From positions 1 through 10,108 of the forward strand of contig DAOUFU010000043.1 of assembly GCA_034429275.1 (NCBI GenBank): a stretch of 10,108 bases of DNA, written 5' to 3'. Both the position numbers and the translations under genes were made by a program. The DNA is from DAOUFU01 sp034429275. Its GTDB lineage: Bacteria > Chloroflexota > Anaerolineae > Aggregatilineales > Aggregatilineaceae. This document shows, in pieces, positions 1 through 6,992 of this stretch; within the stretch, counting starts at the first letter, position 1; the number at the start of each line of letters is the position of its first letter. The notes below the pieces were generated by a model that saw only the letters and a program-made list of their open reading frames with translations, was not told the origin of the DNA and searched no databases.

Positions 1-1242
1 TTTCTTGAAGATTATCTCGACCGCGCCCCTTCGCGCCCGGAAGATACCGCCTTCCTGCAGCACTCATCCGGCAGCACCGGCCTGCAAAAAGGCGTGATGC
101 TCTCGCACGGGGCGGTGCTCAATCAGGTCGCCGCCTACAGCGCCGCCATCGATCTCTCGCCCGCCGATGTCATCGTCAGCTGGCTCCCGCTCTATCACGA
201 TATGGGCCTGATCGCGGGCTTCATCATGCCGGTGATCCAGGGTGTGCACCTCGTGCTGATGTCGTCTTTCCACTGGGTGCGCGAGCCGATCATCCTGCTC
301 GATGCCATTCACCGCTATCGCGGCACGCTGTGCTGGCTGCCCAACTTTGCCTATAACTTCCTGGCGACTCGCATCCGTTCCTCGGCCCTGCACGATCTTG
401 ATCTCAGCAGTCTGCGCGCGCTCATCAACTGCTCCGAGCCGGTGCGTCACGACAGCCACGAGACTTTCCGCGCGCGCTTCGCCGCTTTTGGCCTGCCCGA
501 TAACGTCCTGCATACCTGTTACGCGATGGCCGAGAATACCTTCGCCGTCACTCAAAGCAGGCTCGATGCACCGCCTCATGTGGACTGGATCGACCGCGCC
601 GAGATCATGGAGCGGCGCATCGCGCGCCCGGTGACCGGCGATGATGTCCCCGCCGTGCCGATGGTGTCCTGCGGCCTGCCCATCCCCAATGTCGAGGTGC
701 GCATTGTGGATGCTGACCGCCGCGACCTGCCGGAACGCCACGTCGGCGAGGTCGCCCTCCGCAGCGATCACATGCTCTCCGGCTATTACCGCCGCCCCGA
801 TGAAACCGCCGCCGCCATCCACGACGGCTGGTACTTCACCGGCGATCTCGGCTACCTGGCCGACGGTGAGCTGTACATCACGGGCCGCCAGAAGGACCTG
901 ATCATCGTCGGCGGCAAGAACATCTACCCGCAGGACATCGAGAATATCCTGAACTCCGTCCCCGGCGTGCATCCGGGCCGCACTGTTGCCTTCGGCGTGC
1001 CCAATGAGCAGCTGGGTACCGAAGACATCGCCGTCATCGCCGAAGTCGAAACCGACGATCCCGATGAGTTGAAGCGCATCACCGCCGAAATCCGCCAGCG
1101 CATGGCCCAATCGACCGATGTCATGGCCCATTTTGTGCACCTGGTCCCGCCCATGTGGCTCTATAAGACCTCCAGCGGCAAGATCGCGCGCTCGGCCAAC
1201 CGCGAGAAATTCCTGAACGAAGTCCTGGGCCGCCAGTCGTAA
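1..1242 (+). CDS. Fatty-acyl-AMP ligase-like adenylating enzyme (ANL superfamily), 5' truncated by window edge
   Basis: The open frame runs from base 1 to the TAA at 1240-1242, giving 413 residues, so the N-terminal part is outside the window. Numbered from the first codon, it shows the AMP-binding P-loop HSSGSTGLQKG (about 21-31), WLPLYHDMGL (61-70), YAMAENT (174-180), TGDLGY (280-285), the hinge region GRQKDLIIVGGKN (295-307) and a C-terminal KTSSGKI with the likely adenylation lysine K394. ANL enzymes activate a carboxylate as an acyl-adenylate and pass it to CoA or a carrier-protein phosphopantetheine. The YHDMGL and MAE-type motifs resemble fatty-acyl-AMP ligases, which load acyl carrier proteins, more than DltA or acetyl-CoA synthetase. 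The next gene, 18 bases on, is a DltX-like microprotein, so I infer this enzyme charges a carrier for a Dlt/MBOAT-type acylation system. Substrate and chain length cannot be read from sequence. A plain acyl-CoA synthetase is the alternative. Confidence 0.88.
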   Translation, partial: FLEDYLDRAPSRPEDTAFLQHSSGSTGLQKGVMLSHGAVLNQVAAYSAAIDLSPADVIVSWLPLYHDMGLIAGFIMPVIQGVHLVLMSSFHWVREPIILLDAIHRYRGTLCWLPNFAYNFLATRIRSSALHDLDLSSLRALINCSEPVRHDSHETFRARFAAFGLPDNVLHTCYAMAENTFAVTQSRLDAPPHVDWIDRAEIMERRIARPVTGDDVPAVPMVSCGLPIPNVEVRIVDADRRDLPERHVGEVALRSDHMLSGYYRRPDETAAAIHDGWYFTGDLGYLADGELYITGRQKDLIIVGGKNIYPQDIENILNSVPGVHPGRTVAFGVPNEQLGTEDIAVIAEVETDDPDELKRITAEIRQRMAQSTDVMAHFVHLVPPMWLYKTSSGKIARSANREKFLNEVLGRQS

Positions 1243-1244
1243 CC

Positions 1245-1250
1245 GGAGGA
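1245..1250 (+). promoter_or_regulatory. Shine-Dalgarno site of the 49-aa microprotein gene
   Basis: GGAGGA lies two bases after the ligase stop and 10 bases before the ATG at 1261. A near-consensus site at this spacing supports the short downstream frame being translated and co-transcribed with the ligase. Confidence 0.7.
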
Positions 1251-1260
1251 GTCGCTCACC

Positions 1261-1410
1261 ATGTCCCGGATCGCTGACCTGCTGCGCTTCACCGCGCGCC
1301 ATCTCTTCAGCCGCGAGAACCTGTTCGCTCTGCTGATCTGCCTGGTCGCCATCCTGTTGATCATCGTCACCACCGACAGCGCCCCCCAGTGGATTTACCA
1401 GGGGTTCTAG
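1261..1410 (+). CDS. DltX-like single-pass membrane microprotein (49 aa)
   Basis: This short frame runs from ATG at 1261 to TAG at 1408-1410. Residues 1-20 are basic (R3, R9, R13, R18) and should stay in the cytoplasm. Residues 21-38 are a hydrophobic membrane segment (LFALLICLVAILLIIVTT), and the short outer tail ends in QWIYQGF. DltX proteins are about 45-50 residues, have one membrane span and end with an aromatic-x-Tyr-x-x-Phe type motif (FIYNEF in Gram-positive DltX, from memory). The tyrosine there is proposed to accept the acyl group from the MBOAT protein DltB and hand it to DltD. The tail here matches that pattern (W-I-Y-Q-G-F), with Y46 as the candidate acceptor. The good Shine-Dalgarno site and the adjacent adenylating enzyme, the counterpart of DltA, strengthen the call. 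DltX assignment is inference; a single-pass protein of unknown role is the alternative. Confidence 0.72.
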   Translation: MSRIADLLRFTARHLFSRENLFALLICLVAILLIIVTTDSAPQWIYQGF

Positions 1411-1481
1411 CCCTCGCCAGAAGCTGTTGAGGCTCATTCAAAAAGGAGAGGCCCGCCGATGTTACATATCGCGTTTACCCT

Positions 1482-1502
1482 GCCGGAGGGCTGACCTTCG
1501 GC
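1482..1502 (+). terminator. Hairpin after the acylation operon, possible terminator
   Basis: GCCGGAGG (1482-1489) pairs with CCTTCGGC (1495-1502) across a 5-base loop. The stem is 8 base pairs with one G-U wobble. It lies between the microprotein gene and hypA. No T-tract follows, so intrinsic termination is uncertain; it could equally be a leader structure. Confidence 0.35.
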
Positions 1503-1540
1503 TGGCGCGGGCGACTCTTGATCCGTTCACAGGCCAAAAA

Positions 1541-1556
1541 GCACATCCGGCACATC
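1541..1556 (+). repeat. GCACATC direct repeat, possible activator site upstream of hypA
   Basis: GCACATC occurs at 1541-1547 and again at 1550-1556, a 9-base period. A degenerate GCATTCATC follows at 1557-1565. The pair sits about 35-50 bases upstream of the -10 candidate, a usual place for an activator site. No known regulator consensus is recognised. Confidence 0.25.
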
Positions 1557-1567
1557 GCATTCATCAT

Positions 1568-1596
1568 CTGGTGCATGCTCCCGAATGTGTTATGAT
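1568..1596 (+). promoter_or_regulatory. Candidate promoter of the hyp cluster
   Basis: TATGAT at 1591-1596 is a good -10 hexamer and is preceded by TGT, giving an extended -10 (TGn). A poor -35 match (CTGGTG, 1568-1573) lies 17 bases upstream. Initiation would fall near 1602-1604, leaving a leader of about 33 bases before hypA. The AT-rich patch stands out from the GC-rich surroundings. HypA itself lacks a strong Shine-Dalgarno site. Confidence 0.45.
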
Positions 1597-1636
1597 TTAT
1601 TCCGATGTTCATCTAGAAAACTGTCTGGACCCGTTC

Positions 1637-1996
1637 ATGCACGAACTTTCCGTCACGCAAAATCTGCTCAAGCTCGCCGTGCGCCACGCCGAACAGGCGG
1701 GCGCGGTGCGAATCACTGAACTCACCCTGGTGATCGGCGAGCTGTCCAGCATCGTCGATGATTCCGTGCAGTTCTACTGGGACATGGTCGCCGAGGGAAC
1801 CATCGCGCAAGGAGCGATCCTCAACTTCAAGCGCGTGCCTGCCGCCCTGCGCTGCGAGGACTGCGGGCACGAATTCCCGCTCGACCGCGAGCGCTTCACC
1901 TGCCCCAACTGCGACAGCGGGCGCGTGAGCGTAGCGCGTGGCGACGACTTTTTCCTGGAGAGCATCGAGGTCGATTTTGCGTCCGAGCCGTCATAG
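1637..1996 (+). CDS. hypA: Hydrogenase nickel-insertion protein HypA
   Basis: HypA brings Ni(II), with HypB, to the large subunit of NiFe hydrogenase in the cytoplasm. The product is 119 residues, normal for the family. It begins MHELSVTQ; the N-terminal MHE with H2 is the nickel-binding signature and requires the new N-terminus to be exposed. This sets the start at ATG 1637, although the frame is open back to 1427. C73-x2-C76 and C89-x2-C92 form the structural zinc site (RCEDCGHEF and CPNCDSG). The C-terminal GDDFFLESIEV is typical. It is the first gene of the hyp cluster; hypB follows after 62 bases. There is no good Shine-Dalgarno site, so translation may be weak or rely on a short leader. 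HybF/HypA paralogues cannot be told apart without the cognate hydrogenase. Confidence 0.96.
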   Translation: MHELSVTQNLLKLAVRHAEQAGAVRITELTLVIGELSSIVDDSVQFYWDMVAEGTIAQGAILNFKRVPAALRCEDCGHEFPLDRERFTCPNCDSGRVSVARGDDFFLESIEVDFASEPS

Positions 1997-2058
1997 GCCG
2001 GCGCGCTCTTCTTATCCTGTCCTGCTTTGCGCCGTGCGGCGCACAAGGTGAAGACACC

Positions 2059-2730
2059 ATGTCCGATACGAAAATCACCGTTGAAGAGAAGATCATGAGC
2101 GCCAACGACCAGTTGGCCACCGCCATTCACGACCGCCTCAACCAGGCCGGAGTCTACGCGATCAACATCATGGCCTCGCCCGGCGGGGGCAAAACCAGCG
2201 TCATCCTGAACACCGTCCGCGCCCTGCAGAGCGAACTGCGCATCGGCGTCATGGATGGCGACATCGTCGATATCGATCTACGCGAACTGCGCACTATGGG
2301 CATCCCGGTCTCGCTGGTGAATACCGGCGGCAATTGCCACCTCGACGCCAATATGGTCCATGGCGCGCTGCCCGAAATGCCGCTAGATGACCTCGATCTT
2401 CTCATCATCGAGAATGTGGGCAACCTGATCTGCCCGATGGGCTTTGATCTCGGCCAGCACAAAAAGGTCGTGATCGCCAGCGTGCCCGAAGGGGCCGACA
2501 AACCCTACAAATACCCCGGCATGTTCCGCGGGGCCGATGTTCTGCTGCTCAACAAAATGGACCTGCAGGCATACATGGAGTTCGACGTCGATTACTTCCG
2601 TCACGGGGTCGAAGTGCTCAATCCCGGCGTCGCCTTCTTCCCCATCTCGTGCCGCACCGGCGAAGGGCTGGATGCCTGGTTCGACTGGCTGCGCGCCCAG
2701 GTCCGCGCCCACACCGCTCAGAGGAGTTAG
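2059..2730 (+). CDS. hypB: Hydrogenase nickel-incorporation GTPase HypB
   Basis: HypB is a SIMIBI-class GTPase that couples GTP hydrolysis to nickel transfer with HypA. The product is 223 residues. It shows the P-loop ASPGGGKTS (39-47), MDGDI (65-69), the metal-binding pair in GNCHLDA (C93, H94), ENVGNLICP with the third metal ligand C125 (118-126), the guanine-specificity motif NKMD (165-168) and SCRTGEG (197-203). The start at ATG 2059 is supported by AAGGTGAAG at 2045-2053 and by ITVEEKIMSANDQLA, which resembles the usual HypB N-terminus; the internal ATG at 2095 would cut that conserved stretch. There is no N-terminal CxxCGC nickel site and no histidine-rich region, so this is the short form without a nickel store. 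A 6-base-pair palindromic stem (2028-2043) lies just before the ribosome binding site. Confidence 0.97.
   Translation: MSDTKITVEEKIMSANDQLATAIHDRLNQAGVYAINIMASPGGGKTSVILNTVRALQSELRIGVMDGDIVDIDLRELRTMGIPVSLVNTGGNCHLDANMVHGALPEMPLDDLDLLIIENVGNLICPMGFDLGQHKKVVIASVPEGADKPYKYPGMFRGADVLLLNKMDLQAYMEFDVDYFRHGVEVLNPGVAFFPISCRTGEGLDAWFDWLRAQVRAHTAQRS
2721..2726 (+). promoter_or_regulatory. Shine-Dalgarno site deciding the hypF start
   Basis: GAGGAG lies inside the last codons of hypB, 15 bases before GTG 2742. It is the only good site near the HypF N-terminus. The spacing is longer than ideal, so translational coupling with hypB termination is likely. Confidence 0.45.
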
Positions 2731-2741
2731 GTCAGGCCGCC

Positions 2742-5108
2742 GTGACCGGAGAATTGACCGTCGCCCGCCGGATACACGTCACCGGTGTGGTGCAAGGGGT
2801 AGGCTTTCGCCCGTTCATCTTCACCCTGGCCCGTCGCTATGCGCTCAACGGGTGGGTGCGCAACACCTCGGCGGGCGTTGATATCGAAGTGACCGGCCCG
2901 CGGCACGCCGTCGAAGCCTTCATTCACGGCATCACCGACGAAGCACCGCCGCTCGCCCACATCGACTCTCTGAACGCCTACCCGGTCGAATTCACCCCCT
3001 ACGATCAGTTCGAGATTCGTCACAGCCACGCCGTCGAGGGGGCCTATCAGCCCATCTCGCCCGATATGGCCATCTGCGACGACTGCCTGGCCGAAATCTT
3101 CGACCCGGCCAACCGTCGCTATCGCTACCCGTTCACCAATTGCACCAACTGCGGCCCGCGCTTCACCATCATACAGGATATCCCCTACGATCGGCCCAAG
3201 ACCACCATGGCCCCGTTTGTCATGTGCCCGGACTGCCAGCGTGAATATGACGATCCGCTGAATCGCCGCTTTCACGCCCAGCCCAACGCCTGCCCGGTCT
3301 GCGGCCCGCGCCTGGAACTGATCCCAAGCCCCGCCCGCGAAGTGCCCACCGGTTGGGATGCCCTGCCCCAGGACGAGATCGCCGCTACCCGTGCCCTGCT
3401 GCGAGACGGCTGCATTGTGGCGATCAAGGGATTGGGCGGTTTCCATCTGGCGTGCGATGCCACCAATCCGCACGCAGTCGCCGAGCTTCGCCGCCGCAAA
3501 GGGCGCATCGCCAAGCCGTTCGCCGTCATGATGGCGTCCATCGACATAGTGGCCACCGTCTGCGAGGTGAGCGACGCGGCCCGCGAAGCCCTGAGCGCCC
3601 GCGAGCGCCCCATCGTGCTGCTGCCGCTCGCCGACTCCGCCGAGGCCCGTGCCCTGGCCGCCAACGTCGCCCCCGGCCTCAACGAATTGGGTGTCATGCT
3701 CCCCTATACCCCGCTGCATTATCTCATCCTGGAGCCTGCACCCGATTTTCCCATCGCCCTGGTGATGACCAGCGGCAACTACAGCGAAGAGCCGATCGCC
3801 ACCCAAAACGAGGATGCCGTTGCCCGGCTCGGCCCACTGGCCGATGCCTTCCTGCTCCACAACCGCGACATTCACATCCGCTGCGACGACTCGGTGATCC
3901 GCGCCTATCACCAGCACATCATGCCGCTGCGGCGCTCGCGCGGCTATGCGCCCTACCCCGTCAGCCTGCCCTTCGAGACCATACCGATCCTGGCGACCGG
4001 GGCCGAACTAAAAAACACCTTCTGCCTCACCCGCGACAGGTTCGCCTTCATGAGCCAGCACATCGGCGACCTGGAAAACTACGACGCGTATGAGTCCTTC
4101 CGCCACAGCATCGATCACCTGTCGCGCCTGTTTCGCATCACGCCCCAGGTCATCGCCCACGATGCCCACCCGGACTACGCCGCCACCCGCTACGCGCACC
4201 AACGCCCGGAGCGCCGAATTGCCGTGCAGCACCATCACGCCCACCTGGCCAGCGGCATGGCCGAACACCGCCTGCCGCCCGATCAACAGGTCATCGGCGT
4301 GATCTTCGACGGCACCGGCCTCGGCCCCGATGGCGCGATCTGGGGCGGCGAAATCTTGATCGGGGGCTATCTGCGCTATCAGCGCTTCGCTCATCTGCGC
4401 TATGTGCCGCTCCCTGGCGGCGATGCTGCCACGCTGCGCCCCTACCGGACCGCCCTCGCCCATTTGTGGCGCGCGGACATTCCCTGGGACGACGCCCTCG
4501 CCCCGGTCCGCGCCGCTGAACCGCAAGAGCGGACTATCATCCGCCAGCAGTTGGAGAAGCGCATCAACGCGCCGGAGACTTCCAGCATGGGCCGCCTGTT
4601 CGATGCCGCCGCTTCCATCGCGGGCGTCCTGCAAGAAGTCACCTATGAGGCTCAGGGCGCAATCTGGCTCGAAGCCCAGGTAGATCGCGCCGAAACTGAG
4701 CGCTATGCCTTCGAGTTTGTCCTGCGCGATGGCCCTAACGTGCCCGCACTGATCGATCCGCGACCTGTTATCGCCGCCCTGGTGAGCGATGTCCGTGCCG
4801 GGCTGCCCACCGGGCGCATCGCTGCCCGCTTCCACAATGGCGTCGCACACATGATCCGCGACGCCTGCCGCCTTGCCGCCGAAGCCACCGGCATCCGCCA
4901 GGTTGTCCTCAGCGGCGGCGTGTTCCAGAATAGCACGTTGCTCGAACAAACCGTGACGCTGCTCCGGCACGCCGGTTTTACGCCCTACCCGCATCACCTC
5001 GTCCCGCCCAATGATGGCGGACTCGCGCTGGGTCAGGCCGTCATCGCAGCCTACACCATCCACGAAGAACAACGGAGACAACGCTATGTGTTTGGGTATA
5101 CCGGGTAA
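2742..5108 (+). CDS. hypF: Carbamoyltransferase HypF
   Basis: HypF uses carbamoyl phosphate and ATP to make carbamoyl-adenylate and transfers the carbamoyl group to the C-terminal cysteine of HypE, the source of the cyanide ligands of the NiFe centre. From GTG 2742 it is 788 residues, near the usual size of about 750. All domains are present in order: acylphosphatase (about 8-95, VQGVGFRPF at 17-25), two zinc fingers (C112/C115 with C134/C137, and C162/C165 with C184/C187), a YrdC/Sua5-like domain (about 212-400, KGLGGFHLACDA, KPFAVM) and a Kae1-like domain (QHHHAHLASG at 496-505, IFDGTGLGPDG, SSMGRLFDA, LSGGVFQN, PPNDGGLALGQA at 755-766). The frame is open upstream to 2649 inside hypB, but the added residues are not HypF-like. 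TTG 2754 is a less likely start. The 3' end overlaps hypC by 23 bases. Confidence 0.97.
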   Translation: MTGELTVARRIHVTGVVQGVGFRPFIFTLARRYALNGWVRNTSAGVDIEVTGPRHAVEAFIHGITDEAPPLAHIDSLNAYPVEFTPYDQFEIRHSHAVEGAYQPISPDMAICDDCLAEIFDPANRRYRYPFTNCTNCGPRFTIIQDIPYDRPKTTMAPFVMCPDCQREYDDPLNRRFHAQPNACPVCGPRLELIPSPAREVPTGWDALPQDEIAATRALLRDGCIVAIKGLGGFHLACDATNPHAVAELRRRKGRIAKPFAVMMASIDIVATVCEVSDAAREALSARERPIVLLPLADSAEARALAANVAPGLNELGVMLPYTPLHYLILEPAPDFPIALVMTSGNYSEEPIATQNEDAVARLGPLADAFLLHNRDIHIRCDDSVIRAYHQHIMPLRRSRGYAPYPVSLPFETIPILATGAELKNTFCLTRDRFAFMSQHIGDLENYDAYESFRHSIDHLSRLFRITPQVIAHDAHPDYAATRYAHQRPERRIAVQHHHAHLASGMAEHRLPPDQQVIGVIFDGTGLGPDGAIWGGEILIGGYLRYQRFAHLRYVPLPGGDAATLRPYRTALAHLWRADIPWDDALAPVRAAEPQERTIIRQQLEKRINAPETSSMGRLFDAAASIAGVLQEVTYEAQGAIWLEAQVDRAETERYAFEFVLRDGPNVPALIDPRPVIAALVSDVRAGLPTGRIAARFHNGVAHMIRDACRLAAEATGIRQVVLSGGVFQNSTLLEQTVTLLRHAGFTPYPHHLVPPNDGGLALGQAVIAAYTIHEEQRRQRYVFGYTG

Positions 5109-5346
5109 GATCGTTGAAATCTACGAGGCCAACGGCCTGCTGATGGGCAAGGTCGATTTTGGCGGTGTGGTCAAAGAGACCTGCCTCGCCTATGTTCCCG
5201 AAGCGCAAATCGGCCAGTATACGGTCGTGCATGTCGGCTTCGCGCTCAACCTGATCGACGAAGACGAGGCTCAAAAGACCCTGGAGCTTCTGCAGGAGAT
5301 CGGCGTCATCGACGAAGAACTGGGCGAAAACGCTCCCGAAGAGTAA
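5086..5346 (+). CDS. hypC: Hydrogenase maturation chaperone HypC
   Basis: HypC binds HypD through its N-terminal cysteine, helps assemble the Fe(CN)2CO unit and escorts it to the hydrogenase large-subunit precursor. The product has 86 residues and starts MCLGIPGKIVEI, the invariant family signature with the essential C2 exposed after removal of Met. VHVGFAL (48-54) carries the conserved H49. The C-terminus is acidic. The start at ATG 5086 is fixed by the MCLG motif and by GGAG at 5074-5077; the frame is open further upstream, to 5011, but that part lies in hypF. Its first 23 bases overlap the hypF 3' end in another frame, which suggests coupled translation. HypC/HupF-type specificity cannot be judged without the partner hydrogenase. 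Confidence 0.97.
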   Translation: MCLGIPGKIVEIYEANGLLMGKVDFGGVVKETCLAYVPEAQIGQYTVVHVGFALNLIDEDEAQKTLELLQEIGVIDEELGENAPEE

Positions 5347-5396
5347 GCGCCGATTCGTTTCTATCGCTCCACCTGTGGCCAGACGGAGTCGCCCCT

Positions 5397-6974
5397 ATGA
5401 GAGAACGGGCCAGCCCAGTCCAATATCGACCGGAGCCTACCTCGCTGCCTGCGTGGTGGATCATGGTCCCGATCCTGCTGCTAACCGCGTGGCTCACCGT
5501 CGGCCATTTCACTCATGACCTGCTGTGGGTGGATGAAGTCCTGACCTATCACGGCAGCGGGGGCGCGCAGTATGGCCCAATGTCTATTTGGGGAATCATC
5601 CACCACGCCATCTATTACGATGCGTATTGGCCCCCGTTTTATTTCTCGACCATCCATTTTTGGGGCAGTGTGGCGGGCTGGACCCCATTTGCCGGGCGGT
5701 ACCTGTCGCTGCTGTTCGGATGCATGGTTGTGGCCCTGGTCTATCGTTTCGGGCGCGAGTTTCACTCCGCCGAAGCGGGCACATTCGCCGCGCTGATCCT
5801 GAGCACATCGGCGTTTTTTTCCTTCTACCTTCATGAATACCGGGGCTACACCCTGCACCTCTTGTGTGCCATGCTCGCCCTATGGTTCTACGGGCGAATC
5901 ATGACTGACGACCGACCCGCCCCGCGCCGACTGCGCGCCACGTTTGTGCTCAGCATCGCCGGCCTGCTCTATTCTCATTCGTTTGGCATGCCTGTCGCCG
6001 CCGCGCTGGGCTTGTATCACCTGCTGGTTGCCCGCAGAAATCCACAGTGGTCCAACACGCTGCGCCTGATGATCCTGGGTGGACTGCTGTTTCTGCCCTG
6101 GTTTTCCATCCCGACCATCGCCGCCCTCATCGCCGAACACCAGAATCCGCGAACGATGTCGCTCGCCACACTGGCCACCACCGCCGCCAGGACCTTCGGT
6201 AACGGCCTGCCGCTTCTGCTCATTGCAGTCGCGAGTTTTGCCGCGCTGCGCCTGCGCCATCGCTGCGCGGGCCAGCTTGCTTTCATAGTGGGCACCGTCG
6301 CCGGTCTTGCGCTGGCGCTCAACGCTGTTTTTCGCTACCTGTTTCACATCAGGCACCTGCTGGTACTCATGCCGCTCGTGGCTCTTTTGCTCGCGATGAC
6401 CCTGGTTGAGCTTCGGCGGCTGCGCCCGGTAGCTGCCTACGCTGTTCTCGCTCTGTGGATCGCTGCGGGCATCTACCATGTCGAGAACAGGGCCTTCATG
6501 GAACAGCAGCCGGGCGCGCTGGAGACCATTCCCGCCGCCGCCTTCCACGAAGTGCTCCAGGTTATTCGAGCGAATTGCTCGCCCGAAGACGCGATCTTCT
6601 TCCAGATCGGCGCGCGAGACCATGAACGGTTCAACCATGTCGTGCTTGACTTTTATCTCGACACCACCGATCTCCGTTATGCCCAGATAGGCGGCATAAA
6701 ATACGACAAATCCGAGTCCGAAGAACGTTCCTATGCCCGGAAGTTCGACGACTTTGTGGATGGGGCGTCTGCCATTTGGGCGATCACCATGCCCGGCCAC
6801 TTCCCGCCGGATGAACTCGCGCCGTTTTTGGCCGAACTGCACACCAGGGGTTACCGATCGTGTGGGACGGTGTTCCCCAATACCGACTTTGTGATCGACT
6901 CCTACCGCAAGGATGGCTGTGACCACCCTCAATCGCGCCTTGTACCGACCGCTGATGCATCACGATTGACCTGA
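5397..6974 (+). CDS. GT-C family membrane glycosyltransferase (GT39/ArnT-like)
   Basis: This is a 525-residue integral membrane protein with about 8-10 hydrophobic segments through residue 360 and a soluble C-terminal part (about 365-525). The first outer loop carries LWVDEVLT with the acidic pair D46/E47, followed by YWPPFYF (77-83), RYLSLLFG (101-108) and YLHEYRGYTL (144-153). This layout is typical of GT-C enzymes of the PMT/ArnT type, which transfer sugars from polyprenyl-phosphate donors on the outer membrane face, with the loop Asp/Glu as catalytic base. Donor and acceptor are not readable. GGAG at 5385-5388 serves the ATG. It starts 50 bases after hypC and ends 18 bases before hypD, so it is probably co-transcribed with the hyp genes, though no role in hydrogenase maturation is known. 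Its codons look somewhat less GC-biased than its neighbours, hinting at later insertion. Confidence 0.85.
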   Translation: MRERASPVQYRPEPTSLPAWWIMVPILLLTAWLTVGHFTHDLLWVDEVLTYHGSGGAQYGPMSIWGIIHHAIYYDAYWPPFYFSTIHFWGSVAGWTPFAGRYLSLLFGCMVVALVYRFGREFHSAEAGTFAALILSTSAFFSFYLHEYRGYTLHLLCAMLALWFYGRIMTDDRPAPRRLRATFVLSIAGLLYSHSFGMPVAAALGLYHLLVARRNPQWSNTLRLMILGGLLFLPWFSIPTIAALIAEHQNPRTMSLATLATTAARTFGNGLPLLLIAVASFAALRLRHRCAGQLAFIVGTVAGLALALNAVFRYLFHIRHLLVLMPLVALLLAMTLVELRRLRPVAAYAVLALWIAAGIYHVENRAFMEQQPGALETIPAAAFHEVLQVIRANCSPEDAIFFQIGARDHERFNHVVLDFYLDTTDLRYAQIGGIKYDKSESEERSYARKFDDFVDGASAIWAITMPGHFPPDELAPFLAELHTRGYRSCGTVFPNTDFVIDSYRKDGCDHPQSRLVPTADASRLT

Positions 6975-6992
6975 ACAGGGAACGGGACCATC

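Noticed and set aside
1396..1414. AGGG/CCCT hairpin across the microprotein stop codon
   Set aside because: Only four base pairs with a 7-base loop and no T-tract; too weak to call a terminator.
64..1437. 457-codon minus-strand open frame opposite the adenylating enzyme
   Set aside because: It is a mirror of a GC-rich coding gene with clear ANL motifs on the plus strand; the translation is low-complexity, rich in Asp, Gly, His and Val, with no recognisable domain.
1427..1636. 70-residue N-terminal extension of hypA
   Set aside because: HypA needs MHE at its N-terminus for nickel binding, and the extension is arginine-, histidine- and proline-rich with no family match; it also spans the promoter candidate.
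2727..5081. Long minus-strand frames (2727-3917, 4008-5081) opposite hypF
   Set aside because: HypF motifs are continuous on the plus strand; the antisense products show no domain and no ribosome site was evident.
5814..5820. T7 run in the glycosyltransferase gene as a programmed frameshift site
   Set aside because: The zero frame continues through 525 residues with normal motifs on both sides, and no stop or downstream structure supports slippage.
5880..6932. 350-codon minus-strand frame opposite the glycosyltransferase
   Set aside because: Its composition is typical of an antisense shadow, while the plus strand shows membrane helices and GT-C motifs.
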